10,368 bases of DNA, taken from Oscillospiraceae bacterium (GTDB taxonomy: Bacteria; Bacillota_A; Clostridia; Oscillospirales; Oscillospiraceae). Shown in pieces: positions 1-5,835 of the stretch (its first letter is position 1; each line of letters begins with the position of its first letter). The notes under the pieces are model-generated. The model worked only from the letters and a program-made list of their open reading frames with translations. It searched no databases and was not told the origin of the DNA. Where the stretch lies: positions 1-10,368 of the forward strand of contig JAEDOJ010000034.1 of assembly GCA_016302015.1 (NCBI GenBank), in the 5' to 3' direction. A program made the position numbers and the translations under genes.

Positions 1-17
1 GGCACGTACGGTGTTGT

Positions 18-50
18 GGGAGGACGGGGGTTAGCCACCCCCTCCTACCC
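18..50 (-). terminator. GC-rich hairpin after the deacetylase gene, candidate transcription end
   Basis: Fourteen bases beyond the stop codon of the deacetylase gene lies a strong inverted repeat. The arms are GGG-AGGA-(C)-GGGGGT (18-31) and ACCCCC-TCCT-(A)-CCC (37-50), with loop TAGCC and one single-base bulge per arm. The location fits transcript termination or 3'-end protection. There is no T-run after it on the minus strand, so it is not a textbook intrinsic terminator, and it could instead be a processing or stability element. Confidence 0.45.
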
Positions 51-63
51 GATCGGTTCGTGC

Positions 64-1962
64 TCAGGGAGTCGTCTGCTCCGGTTCAGTAGGCTGGGAA
101 GGTTCCGCAGGCTGGGAAGGCTCCGAAGGCTCGGTGGAATCGGAAGGCTCTGTGGGCTCAGTTGGCTCCGCAGGCTCAGTGGGTTCAGTGGGATCTTCGG
201 GATCGTCAGGCTCCGAAGGTTCCTCCGTTGGCTCGTTGGCCTTGATGTAGTCCTTCACCCGGAGCAGTGCCGTTGCCACCTCTGCCCGGGTGGCGGACAT
301 CTTGGGGCAGAAATTGTGGTCGTTATCACCGATGATAATCTCCGCCTTCACCAGTCTGGCGACGCTTTCCGCCGCCCAATCGGCAATTTCCGCGGTGTCC
401 AGGAAATCCAAATCAGCCGCTTCCTGGGTGATCCCCATTTTTTCGAAGAGTCTGTCCAGAATCACGCACATTTCCTCCCGGACAATGGGCTGATCGGGAT
501 AGAACAGGCCGTCCTCATAGCCGTTGACAATGCCGTTCTCCGCCGCCCAGATGACGGCTTCTTCATACCAGGAGTCCTTCAGCACATCGTCAAACTCCAC
601 CACGGGGACGTCCTCCACAAAGGTTTTGCCCTCCAGAAGCCGATAGATGGTGGTGACGAACATGGCTCTGGTCATGGCAGTCTCAGGTTCAAACAGGTAT
701 TCCTCTGTGCCGTTGAAGAGACCGGCCAAGACCGCCTGATCCACCTCGTCAAAATACCATGCAGTGTCAGGGACGTCCCAGAACAGATTGCCGTTTTTGG
801 TTACATAGATGGTCATAGCGGGAGAACCCAGACCGTAACCGGCGGCACGGAAATTCAGAACTCCATCGTAGCACGCAATCGGCTCCTGATAGAGCGCGGA
901 CTCGGTGGTAACGGGGGAGCCGTCGGTGGTGTAGTAAATATGCGCTTCCTCGTTCTCCGTGGACAGGACAATTTTGCCCTCCTCCACCTTGACCGTGGGG
1001 GCGTCCACGGCCTCGGCTGACACGTCCATGGTGACCACGCCGGAGCGGTCGCCGTTTAAATCAAAGGCTGTGACAGCCCGCAGGGTCGCAGGCTCGGAAA
1101 TCAGGAAGGCGCCCTCATAAACCTGACCGTTGATCAGAGGATCGCTGCCGTCCAGCGTGTAATAGATGGGTGCGCCGGGATTGGCGGTCATGGAAATCTT
1201 TACACCGCCCTCCACCTTGGTGGCGGTGATGGCAGGCTCCATGGCTGCGCCGTAGTCATAGCCGGTGTTTTCGCACTTCCAGTAGTCCACGCCGTCCTCC
1301 AGCGTCAGTCCACGGCGGCGGTACAGCTCGTTAATGGTTACAAATTCGTAACCCTGCTCCTGCAAAATATCAATCGCCGCCAGCACGCCGGGAACGGTGG
1401 TTCTGTGGATATCATGGCAGAGAATGATGGCGCCGTCATGAATATAATTCACCATTCTGCTGCAGACGGAGGAAGGGTCACGGTACTTCCAGTCCAGAGT
1501 GTCCAGCGACCAGATGATCGCAGGTCTGTGAATCTGAGAGAGCACATAGGAATTGAAGTCGCCGTAGGGCGGTCTGAGGACATAGTTAAAATGCGTGCCA
1601 AGACAGCGATCCAGCACGGCGTCCGTTTTGGAAAGCTCACCGTCGATGTCCGAGCGGGACAAAATGGGGTGGGTGTATGTATGCTGCGCCACCTGATGGC
1701 CTTCCTGAAAAATCCGGTTGACCGTGTTGGGGTAGGACGCCGCACACTGGCCAAGAATAAAGAAGGTTGCCTTTGCGCCCCGCTGGGCAAGGCCGTCCAG
1801 CAGACCGGCAGTATAGCCGGAAGGGCCGTCGTCAAAGGTCAGGGCGACCAGCTTATCCCCTGTTTTCTTCACCTCCGGCAGCTCCCGGGCCGATACCGTC
1901 ATTGGAATCGATGTCACCAGGCATGCCAAAAGAAGAATCACCGCGATCAATTTCTTCATCAT
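64..1962 (-). CDS. Secreted polysaccharide deacetylase (NodB/CE4) with three SLH domains
   Basis: The 632-residue product is exported and probably bound to the wall surface. Residues 1-25 are a signal peptide (Met-Met-Lys-Lys, hydrophobic core, likely cut after SARE or VSA). Residues 35-215 are a NodB/CE4 deacetylase domain with all motifs visible: TFDDGP (42-47, catalytic and metal Asp), HTYTHP (94-99, metal His), RPPYG (130-134), DTLDW (154-158) and LCHDIH (181-186). Two chitobiase-like beta modules follow, marked by IYYTLDGSDP (266-275) and IYYTTDGSP (342-350). Three SLH domains span about 394-443, 456-508 and 517-573. A Glu-Pro-Thr-rich tail ends the protein. CE4 enzymes remove N- or O-acetyl groups from peptidoglycan or other glycans; the substrate here is not decidable. 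SLH domains bind pyruvylated wall polysaccharide. Two ATGs are adjacent (1962, 1959), and AGAGG upstream suits the second better. It overlaps the preceding gene by 110 bases. Confidence 0.95.
   Translation of the reverse strand: MMKKLIAVILLLACLVTSIPMTVSARELPEVKKTGDKLVALTFDDGPSGYTAGLLDGLAQRGAKATFFILGQCAASYPNTVNRIFQEGHQVAQHTYTHPILSRSDIDGELSKTDAVLDRCLGTHFNYVLRPPYGDFNSYVLSQIHRPAIIWSLDTLDWKYRDPSSVCSRMVNYIHDGAIILCHDIHRTTVPGVLAAIDILQEQGYEFVTINELYRRRGLTLEDGVDYWKCENTGYDYGAAMEPAITATKVEGGVKISMTANPGAPIYYTLDGSDPLINGQVYEGAFLISEPATLRAVTAFDLNGDRSGVVTMDVSAEAVDAPTVKVEEGKIVLSTENEEAHIYYTTDGSPVTTESALYQEPIACYDGVLNFRAAGYGLGSPAMTIYVTKNGNLFWDVPDTAWYFDEVDQAVLAGLFNGTEEYLFEPETAMTRAMFVTTIYRLLEGKTFVEDVPVVEFDDVLKDSWYEEAVIWAAENGIVNGYEDGLFYPDQPIVREEMCVILDRLFEKMGITQEAADLDFLDTAEIADWAAESVARLVKAEIIIGDNDHNFCPKMSATRAEVATALLRVKDYIKANEPTEEPSEPDDPEDPTEPTEPAEPTEPTEPSDSTEPSEPSQPAEPSQPTEPEQTTP
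67..237 (-). repeat. Degenerate repeat coding a Glu-Pro-Thr/Ser-rich C-terminal tail
   Basis: The last 57 codons of the deacetylase encode an imperfect three-residue periodicity (TEP, SEP, AEP, SQP) from residue 576 to 632. On the plus strand this shows as repeated GGCTC/GGTTC-type units. The tail is acidic, disordered-looking and has no LPXTG motif or hydrophobic anchor. It may act as a spacer or wall-spanning segment. Such repeats readily change copy number. Confidence 0.85.
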
Positions 1963-2437
1963 CCGTACCTCTACTTTCTGTTTCTATCAAAGACAGGCGA
2001 CCCTCAGAATCCAGGCGAAGCTGCGCCATATTCCTACCGTACACCTGTATTTGTTCCATTTGATCCACCCATTCCGGGAATTTCACGCTTTCGTCAGCGC
2101 TCAGCGCCAGAAGAAAGCCATCCGACCTGGGCTGTAAATACCCTTCCGCCACCGCTACGCCATCCACCGTACCCATCCACGGACTCCAGTCTCCTCTGGG
2201 AGCGGCAGAGGCCACAATGGCAGAAAGACCGTCAGGCAGATGCTTCTTTCCCATATGGGCGTGCAGGCAACCGTCCGCTCCGGGAATCCCAAGGTATTCC
2301 GAGTTCCAGCCCCCGATCCCATACAATCTGACCAGACCCTGAACCTCCACCCTGCAGGAAATATCCCAATACAGGCCTTCGGAACGAACCTCTGCCATAC
2401 CGGCGGCAGCACCGTTATGAAAAATTTTCACTTCCAT
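1853..2437 (-). CDS. Hypothetical protein, 194 residues, unrecognised family
   Basis: I do not recognise a function. The ATG at 2437 is chosen because GGGAGGG lies 7 bases upstream; a TTG at 2455 would add six residues but has no ribosome site. The protein begins MEVKIFHNG and has no signal peptide or membrane segment. It looks like a mostly beta globular protein: short alternating hydrophobic strands, many Gly and Trp (GLYWDISCRV, VRLYGIGGW, WSPWMGTVDG), then an aromatic-poor polar end. From about residue 160 on, the frame runs inside the start of the deacetylase gene, and the tail becomes Asp/Gly/Glu-rich, unlike the body. It sits between mazF and the deacetylase on the same strand, so it is probably cotranscribed. 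The structured part resembles small proteins of unknown function often found in clostridia, but this is only an impression. Confidence 0.75.
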   Translation of the reverse strand: MEVKIFHNGAAAGMAEVRSEGLYWDISCRVEVQGLVRLYGIGGWNSEYLGIPGADGCLHAHMGKKHLPDGLSAIVASAAPRGDWSPWMGTVDGVAVAEGYLQPRSDGFLLALSADESVKFPEWVDQMEQIQVYGRNMAQLRLDSEGRLSLIETESRGTDDEEIDRGDSSFGMPGDIDSNDGIGPGAAGGEENRG

Positions 2438-2442
2438 AGAAA

Positions 2443-2473
2443 ATCCCTCCCGCAAAGCCTATGCGAGAGGGAT
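2443..2473 (-). promoter_or_regulatory. Hairpin between mazF and the next gene that sequesters its ribosome site
   Basis: An 11-position stem with one mismatch pairs ATCCCTC-C-CGC (2443-2453) with GCG-A-GAGGGAT (2463-2473) around a 9-base loop. It begins five bases after the mazF stop codon. In the minus-strand transcript its 3' arm contains GGGAGGG, the ribosome site of the 194-residue protein, and is followed by a short TTTT run. It could therefore lower translation of the next gene, or act as a partial terminator or RNase processing site that separates mazF from the downstream genes. Confidence 0.55.
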
Positions 2474-2478
2474 GATTT

Positions 2479-2835
2479 TTATGCCTGCGGCAGGCCGAAG
2501 CTCACCGCTATGGCAGTATCTACACGGTTCATCATTCCTTCATCCAAATGGCCCATATGCTCCCGGAGTCTCCGCTTATCCAGAGTCCTGATCTGTTCCA
2601 GCAGAACCACGGAGTTCTTTGTCAGACCGACGCTTTTGGCTTCGATCTCAATATGCGTTGGGAGCTTTGCCTTATTGGTTTGGCTGGTAATTGCCGCCGC
2701 AATTACGGTTGGGGAATGTCTGTTCCCGGTATCGTTCTGGACAATCAGCACCGGACGCACACCGCCCTGCTCACTGCCCACCACCGGGCTCAGATCCGCA
2801 TAGAAAATATCGCCTCTTTTTACGGTTGTATCCAT
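2479..2835 (-). CDS. mazF: MazF/NdoA-type endoribonuclease toxin
   Basis: The 118-residue product is a close match to the PemK/MazF fold of Bacillus NdoA (116 residues), a cytoplasmic sequence-specific RNase that cuts single-stranded RNA. Visible hallmarks are [20 protein letters not shown] (5-24), [12 protein letters not shown] (24-35), the AAIT segment (47-50), LPTHIEIE (58-65) and [13 protein letters not shown] (78-90). R27 and T50 correspond to catalytic Arg25 and Thr48 of the Bacillus enzyme, so the toxin looks intact. The ATG at 2835 is preferred, with GGAG ten bases upstream. An earlier in-frame ATG at 2871 abuts its GGAG and lies in an inverted repeat. In Bacillus an antitoxin gene separates alr from the toxin; here none is present. 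Either a distant antitoxin exists or the protein is used as a housekeeping RNase. Confidence 0.95.
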   Translation of the reverse strand: MDTTVKRGDIFYADLSPVVGSEQGGVRPVLIVQNDTGNRHSPTVIAAAITSQTNKAKLPTHIEIEAKSVGLTKNSVVLLEQIRTLDKRRLREHMGHLDEGMMNRVDTAIAVSFGLPQA

Positions 2836-2864
2836 TTGCTTCACGCTCCGTAACTTGTATCCGC

Positions 2865-2886
2865 GGTACATCTCCGAATATGTACC
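2865..2886. promoter_or_regulatory. Perfect 7-base inverted repeat upstream of mazF, candidate operator
   Basis: GGTACAT, eight spacer bases, then ATGTACC form a perfect dyad of 22 bases, 30 bases upstream of the chosen mazF start. It lies at the predicted transcription start of the weak promoter at 2890-2917, a usual position for a repressor site. As RNA it could also fold into a 7-pair hairpin in the mazF leader. No regulator is identifiable from the window. Confidence 0.45.
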
Positions 2887-2889
2887 ACG

Positions 2890-2917
2890 TTTACACTATT
2901 CTCCCACGCAGAAGCAA
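2890..2917 (-). promoter_or_regulatory. Possible weak promoter for mazF
   Basis: On the minus strand TTGCTT (-35) and TGTAAA (-10) are separated by 16 bases, each matching four of six consensus bases. This would allow mazF to be expressed apart from alr. The match is modest and the 120-base gap may simply be read through from the upstream operon. Confidence 0.3.
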
Positions 2918-2926
2918 AATTTATTC

Positions 2927-2940
2927 AGCGGAACTCCGCT
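2927..2940. repeat. Short palindrome after alr
   Basis: AGCGGA, two bases, then TCCGCT form a short dyad 15 bases after the alr stop codon. On the minus strand it is followed by an AT-rich stretch (GAATAAATTTT) but not a T-run. It could be a weak attenuator at the end of the nnrD-lipoprotein-alr unit; the stem is too short to be confident. Confidence 0.3.
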
Positions 2941-2955
2941 ACATTCTATGAAGAA

Positions 2956-4119
2956 TCAGACAATATATTGCAGAATTTCTGTCTGGTTCTCCCCATCGAG
3001 AAAAATTCTCGGAATTCTTTTGTTGATTCCGCAGAGAATTTCATAAGGGATGGTGTTCAACTGGTCTGCCAGCGCTTCCACTCCCTGATTCTCCCCGAAA
3101 ACGGTAATCGTGTCCCCGACTCTGGCTTCCGGAACATTGGAAATGTCCACCATACACATATCCATGCAGATTCGGCCCACCTGGGGAACGGTCTTTCCGT
3201 GAAGCCGGAAGGAAATCTTCCCGGAAAAGCTCCGGGACAGACCGTCTGCATAGCCAATGCCCACCACGGCAATTTTTTCTCGCCCGGAGGTGGTGTAGGC
3301 TCTGCCGTAGCTGACGGAAATATCCGGCTCGTAGTCCCGAATCTGGAAAATGGTGGAATGCAGGGACATGACGGGCTTCAGCTCGATCCGATCAGACAGC
3401 TCTGCCGAAGGATGGACGCCGTAGGTGGCAATCCCGGGACGAACCATATCCAGAGCGTATTCCGGGTAGAGAATGGTGCCGCCGCTGTTGCAGCAGTGAC
3501 GGATTTCCGGCTGAATCCCCCAGGCATTCATGGCCGAAATCATCTCCATGAAGCGATGGAACTGCTTCCGGGTAAAGGTCTCGTCGGTTGGATTTAGAGA
3601 ATCTGCCACGGGAAAATGGGTGAAAACCCCCTCAATCAGGAGATTTTCCAGACCGGCGACGATTTTTAACTGATCCAAAGTCTCCGGATGGTCATAGGCG
3701 AAGAAGCCCAGACGGGACATTCCGGTGTCCAGCTTCAGATGGACTCTGACTCTGCGGTGAAGCCCCTTTAATTGCTCGTTCAGCGCCTGGGCATATTCCA
3801 GAGAATGAACCTCCTGACGAAGTCCCATTTTTGCCAGATCCTCGGCGTGCTTCACCGGCGTATAGCCAAGGATCAGAATCGGCCCCCGGATTCCCGCATA
3901 GCGAAGCTGCGCCGCCTCTTCAATATTGGAAACCGCCAGAAACTGCGCTCCCAATTCCCGCAGATGACGGCTGATGGGAACGGCTCCGTGACCGTAGGCA
4001 TCCGCCTTGACCACCCCTAAAAACCGGGTATCGGAGGGGATATGCTTCCGCAGTTCCTGATAATTATGCTGTAAATTGTCAAGGGAAATATCTGCCCAAG
4101 ACCTCTTTAAGTAATCCAT
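2956..4119 (-). CDS. alr: Alanine racemase
   Basis: This 387-residue PLP enzyme interconverts L- and D-alanine in the cytoplasm and supplies D-Ala for peptidoglycan and any D-alanylated polymers. The N-terminal TIM barrel carries the PLP lysine K38 in VVKADAYGHG, LKLDTGMSRLGF (129-140, with R136 of the active site) and THFPVAD (167-173). The C-terminal beta domain carries VSYGRAYT with Y271, the second catalytic base, GIGYADG (287-293) and GRICMDMCMVD (315-325). Y271 and Y290 keep the 19-residue spacing of the Geobacillus enzyme's Tyr265 and Tyr284. Length and motifs are complete, so the enzyme is probably active. The ATG lies four bases after the stop of the lipoprotein gene and has only a weak ribosome site, suggesting translational coupling. 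Confidence 0.97.
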   Translation of the reverse strand: MDYLKRSWADISLDNLQHNYQELRKHIPSDTRFLGVVKADAYGHGAVPISRHLRELGAQFLAVSNIEEAAQLRYAGIRGPILILGYTPVKHAEDLAKMGLRQEVHSLEYAQALNEQLKGLHRRVRVHLKLDTGMSRLGFFAYDHPETLDQLKIVAGLENLLIEGVFTHFPVADSLNPTDETFTRKQFHRFMEMISAMNAWGIQPEIRHCCNSGGTILYPEYALDMVRPGIATYGVHPSAELSDRIELKPVMSLHSTIFQIRDYEPDISVSYGRAYTTSGREKIAVVGIGYADGLSRSFSGKISFRLHGKTVPQVGRICMDMCMVDISNVPEARVGDTITVFGENQGVEALADQLNTIPYEILCGINKRIPRIFLDGENQTEILQYIV

Positions 4120-4123
4120 AGCG

Positions 4124-4699
4124 TTACGTCCGTAGTTGAAATTCTGAAAATTGGAGTTTTAAAACCCCCTGGTTATTATAGCACACCTCGGCATAATTTG
4201 GTAGTCCATTTTTAAAATATGTTTCCACAATCAACTGCTTTTCTTCGTAGTCCTTTTGATAGGTGACACGATAATATTCCCCCTCCTGACCGACTGCGCT
4301 GATGTACTCGCTCAGCCAGCAGGTCAGGACAATGGACGCAGCAGCGGCGGGGATCACATTTCCCTGCGCCAGCAAACCGAAATCTACGGAGAGACCGTCG
4401 TAGGTGATGGCACCCCCGCCCTCCGTCACGGTTGCGGTAACGCCCTCTAACACAGCAGGCTCCACGATGGTCAGATAAACTGTACCCTCGGCATCTCCCT
4501 GACAGTTCACTGTAAAACGCTCCACCTGATCCCCGTAATCCGCTGTGATTTGGCTCTGAAAGGTACAGCCTCCGGCTTGTACCAGCTCGGCGCGGAAGGT
4601 AATCGCTTCCTCCAAATGGCTTTCCGTGCTTCCGCAGCCCACGCAAAGCAAAACCGATACGACAGTTAGGATGGCAAAAACACGTCGCAATCCCGTCAC
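4124..4699 (-). CDS. Putative lipoprotein of unknown function
   Basis: The predicted product has up to 191 residues. An N-terminal positive-hydrophobic signal (LRRVFAILTVVSVLLC) ends in a CVGC lipobox with the modified cysteine at C22, so it should be tethered to the outer face of the membrane. The remaining 169 residues are rich in beta-strand pattern, with pairs such as VERFTVNCQGDAEGTVYLTI and LQFSEFQLRT. That layout suggests a LolA/LppX-like curved sheet, but I see no diagnostic motif and claim no function. The start is uncertain: GTG at 4699 touches its AGGGAA, whereas TTG at 4690 (three residues shorter) lies nine bases from it and is better spaced. The gene sits between nnrD and alr with 4-base gaps on both sides, so it is surely cotranscribed. 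Confidence 0.85.
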   Translation of the reverse strand: MTGLRRVFAILTVVSVLLCVGCGSTESHLEEAITFRAELVQAGGCTFQSQITADYGDQVERFTVNCQGDAEGTVYLTIVEPAVLEGVTATVTEGGGAITYDGLSVDFGLLAQGNVIPAAAASIVLTCWLSEYISAVGQEGEYYRVTYQKDYEEKQLIVETYFKNGLPNYAEVCYNNQGVLKLQFSEFQLRT

Positions 4700-4703
4700 T
4701 TCC

Positions 4704-5555
4704 CTATTTCAGTAGTCGCGGCAGCTCCTGAATCATGTCCGAGGGCAGCATACCCGGCTCTCCCAGCCGATCCGCACACAGGTCTCCGGCTCTGCCGTGG
4801 AGCCATGCTCCCCCGGCCGCAGCCTGCACAGGAGTCAGGCCCTGACCCAGTAGAGCCACAATGATCCCGGCCAGAACATCACCGCTGCCTCCGGTTGCCA
4901 TGCCCGGATTGCCGCAGCGATTGATATAGCAGTCTGTGCCGTCATAGATCAGAGTTCTGTGACCCTTCAGCAAAACCGTTGCCCCGGTAAGCGCATGAAG
5001 CCGCTGCACCTGTTCCATTCGGTCAGATGGATTCCCAAGGGGGTCTAAGCGCCGGGCCTCTCCCTCATGAGGCGTCAAAATCACCGGACAGGCAGCGCCG
5101 CGCAGTATATCTATATGCTCCCGCAGCACATTTATGCCGTCTGCGTCCAAAACCACAGGACAGGCTGCCTGTTCCAAAACCGCCTTCACTACCTGATAGG
5201 TACCCTCACTGCGCCCCATGCCGCAGCCAATGAGACAGGCGTCGCAGTCTTTCAGCCGTTCCAGAATTTCGGGAATCGCTTTTTCGCTGAATTTTCCTTC
5301 TTTGGCAGGAAGGGGGAAAACGACGGGTTCCAGCAATTTTCCGGCGACAATGGGATAAACCGGTTCCGGAACGCCGAGAAAAATCAGGCCCGCCCCCGTT
5401 CTGGCGGCAGCCATAGCGGCCAGCGAGGCCGCTCCCGTATAGCCTACCGCCCCGCAGAGCAGCAGCACCCTGCCGAAGTCTCCCTTATGCGCCCACCGAT
5501 CCCGGCGGGGCAAGGAAAAGGACGGAAGCTCCCGCAGCTTCACGAAATCCTTCAT
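4704..5555 (-). CDS. nnrD: ADP-dependent NAD(P)H-hydrate dehydratase
   Basis: The 283-residue product is the ribokinase-like YjeF C-terminal domain (Bacillus YxkO type). It repairs damaged NADH and NADPH hydrates in the cytoplasm, using ADP or ATP to drive dehydration. Visible motifs are HKGDFGRVLLLCG (23-35), GCGMGRS (110-116), LDADG (136-140), TPHEGE (161-166), LLKGH (195-199) and NPGMATGGSGDVLAG (216-230), where D225 is the family's catalytic base. The companion epimerase domain (NnrE), fused in many bacteria such as E. coli, is absent, so this is a stand-alone dehydratase; an epimerase would have to be encoded elsewhere. The ATG has GGGGAG nine bases upstream. It is the first gene of the minus-strand operon and has its own promoter. 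Confidence 0.95.
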   Translation of the reverse strand: MKDFVKLRELPSFSLPRRDRWAHKGDFGRVLLLCGAVGYTGAASLAAMAAARTGAGLIFLGVPEPVYPIVAGKLLEPVVFPLPAKEGKFSEKAIPEILERLKDCDACLIGCGMGRSEGTYQVVKAVLEQAACPVVLDADGINVLREHIDILRGAACPVILTPHEGEARRLDPLGNPSDRMEQVQRLHALTGATVLLKGHRTLIYDGTDCYINRCGNPGMATGGSGDVLAGIIVALLGQGLTPVQAAAGGAWLHGRAGDLCADRLGEPGMLPSDMIQELPRLLK

Positions 5556-5582
5556 ATTTTACTTCTCCCCTTTCATTTTAAC

Positions 5583-5610
5583 ATTGTATCATAGAACGGA
5601 AAAAAAGCAA
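5583..5610 (-). promoter_or_regulatory. Promoter of the nnrD operon
   Basis: On the minus strand TTGCTT (-35, 5610-5605) and TACAAT (-10, 5588-5583) are separated by 16 bases. Transcription would start about 20 bases before the nnrD ATG, giving a short leader containing the GGGGAG ribosome site. Confidence 0.6.
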
Positions 5611-5622
5611 GCTGTCCTTGCT
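5606..5622 (-). repeat. Small stem-loop followed by seven T, overlapping the nnrD -35 box
   Basis: AGCAAG, loop of five, CTTGCT form a six-pair stem. In the minus-strand direction it is followed directly by T residues (a run of seven counting the last paired base). It has the shape of a weak intrinsic terminator yet lies over the -35 box of the nnrD promoter. It may block stray minus-strand transcription coming from the right, or be coincidental. Confidence 0.35.
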
Positions 5623-5653
5623 ATCGTTTTTCTGTTCATTTTTCTGCGGTCTA

Positions 5654-5682
5654 TTGACACGCCCGTTCAAATTTGGTATAAA
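5654..5682 (+). promoter_or_regulatory. Near-consensus promoter for the MBOAT-DHHW pair
   Basis: TTGACA (5654-5659) and TATAAA (5677-5682) are spaced by exactly 17 bases, close to the ideal housekeeping sigma promoter. The predicted start near 5689 leaves an AT-rich leader of about 147 bases before the MBOAT ATG. In that leader I see only a weak GTGATA/TATCAC dyad with a long loop and no known riboswitch. Confidence 0.7.
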
Positions 5683-5835
5683 TTAAGTGATATTTTTTGG
5701 GTTCATCTTTTGTCAGGGACTTATCACGTAATATTTTTGAAGAAATGAAATATAAAATGTTGCACAAGACAGTTTGATATTTCACGCTCCATTCTCCTGT
5801 GGATAGAAAGAAAATTTTTGGAGATCGGTTTTCTT

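Noticed and set aside
67..237. CRISPR-like repeat array
   Set aside because: The periodicity is short, imperfect and in frame with a Glu-Pro-rich protein tail; there are no constant repeats with unique spacers.
16..1020. Plus-strand 334-codon open frame opposite the deacetylase
   Set aside because: It runs antisense to a clear NodB/SLH protein, begins in repeat-derived Arg/Leu-rich sequence and shows no family features or convincing ribosome site.
1405..2331. Plus-strand 308-codon open frame across the deacetylase start and the unknown gene
   Set aside because: It is antisense to both genes, crosses their boundary and reads as Pro/Arg/Ser-rich low-information sequence.
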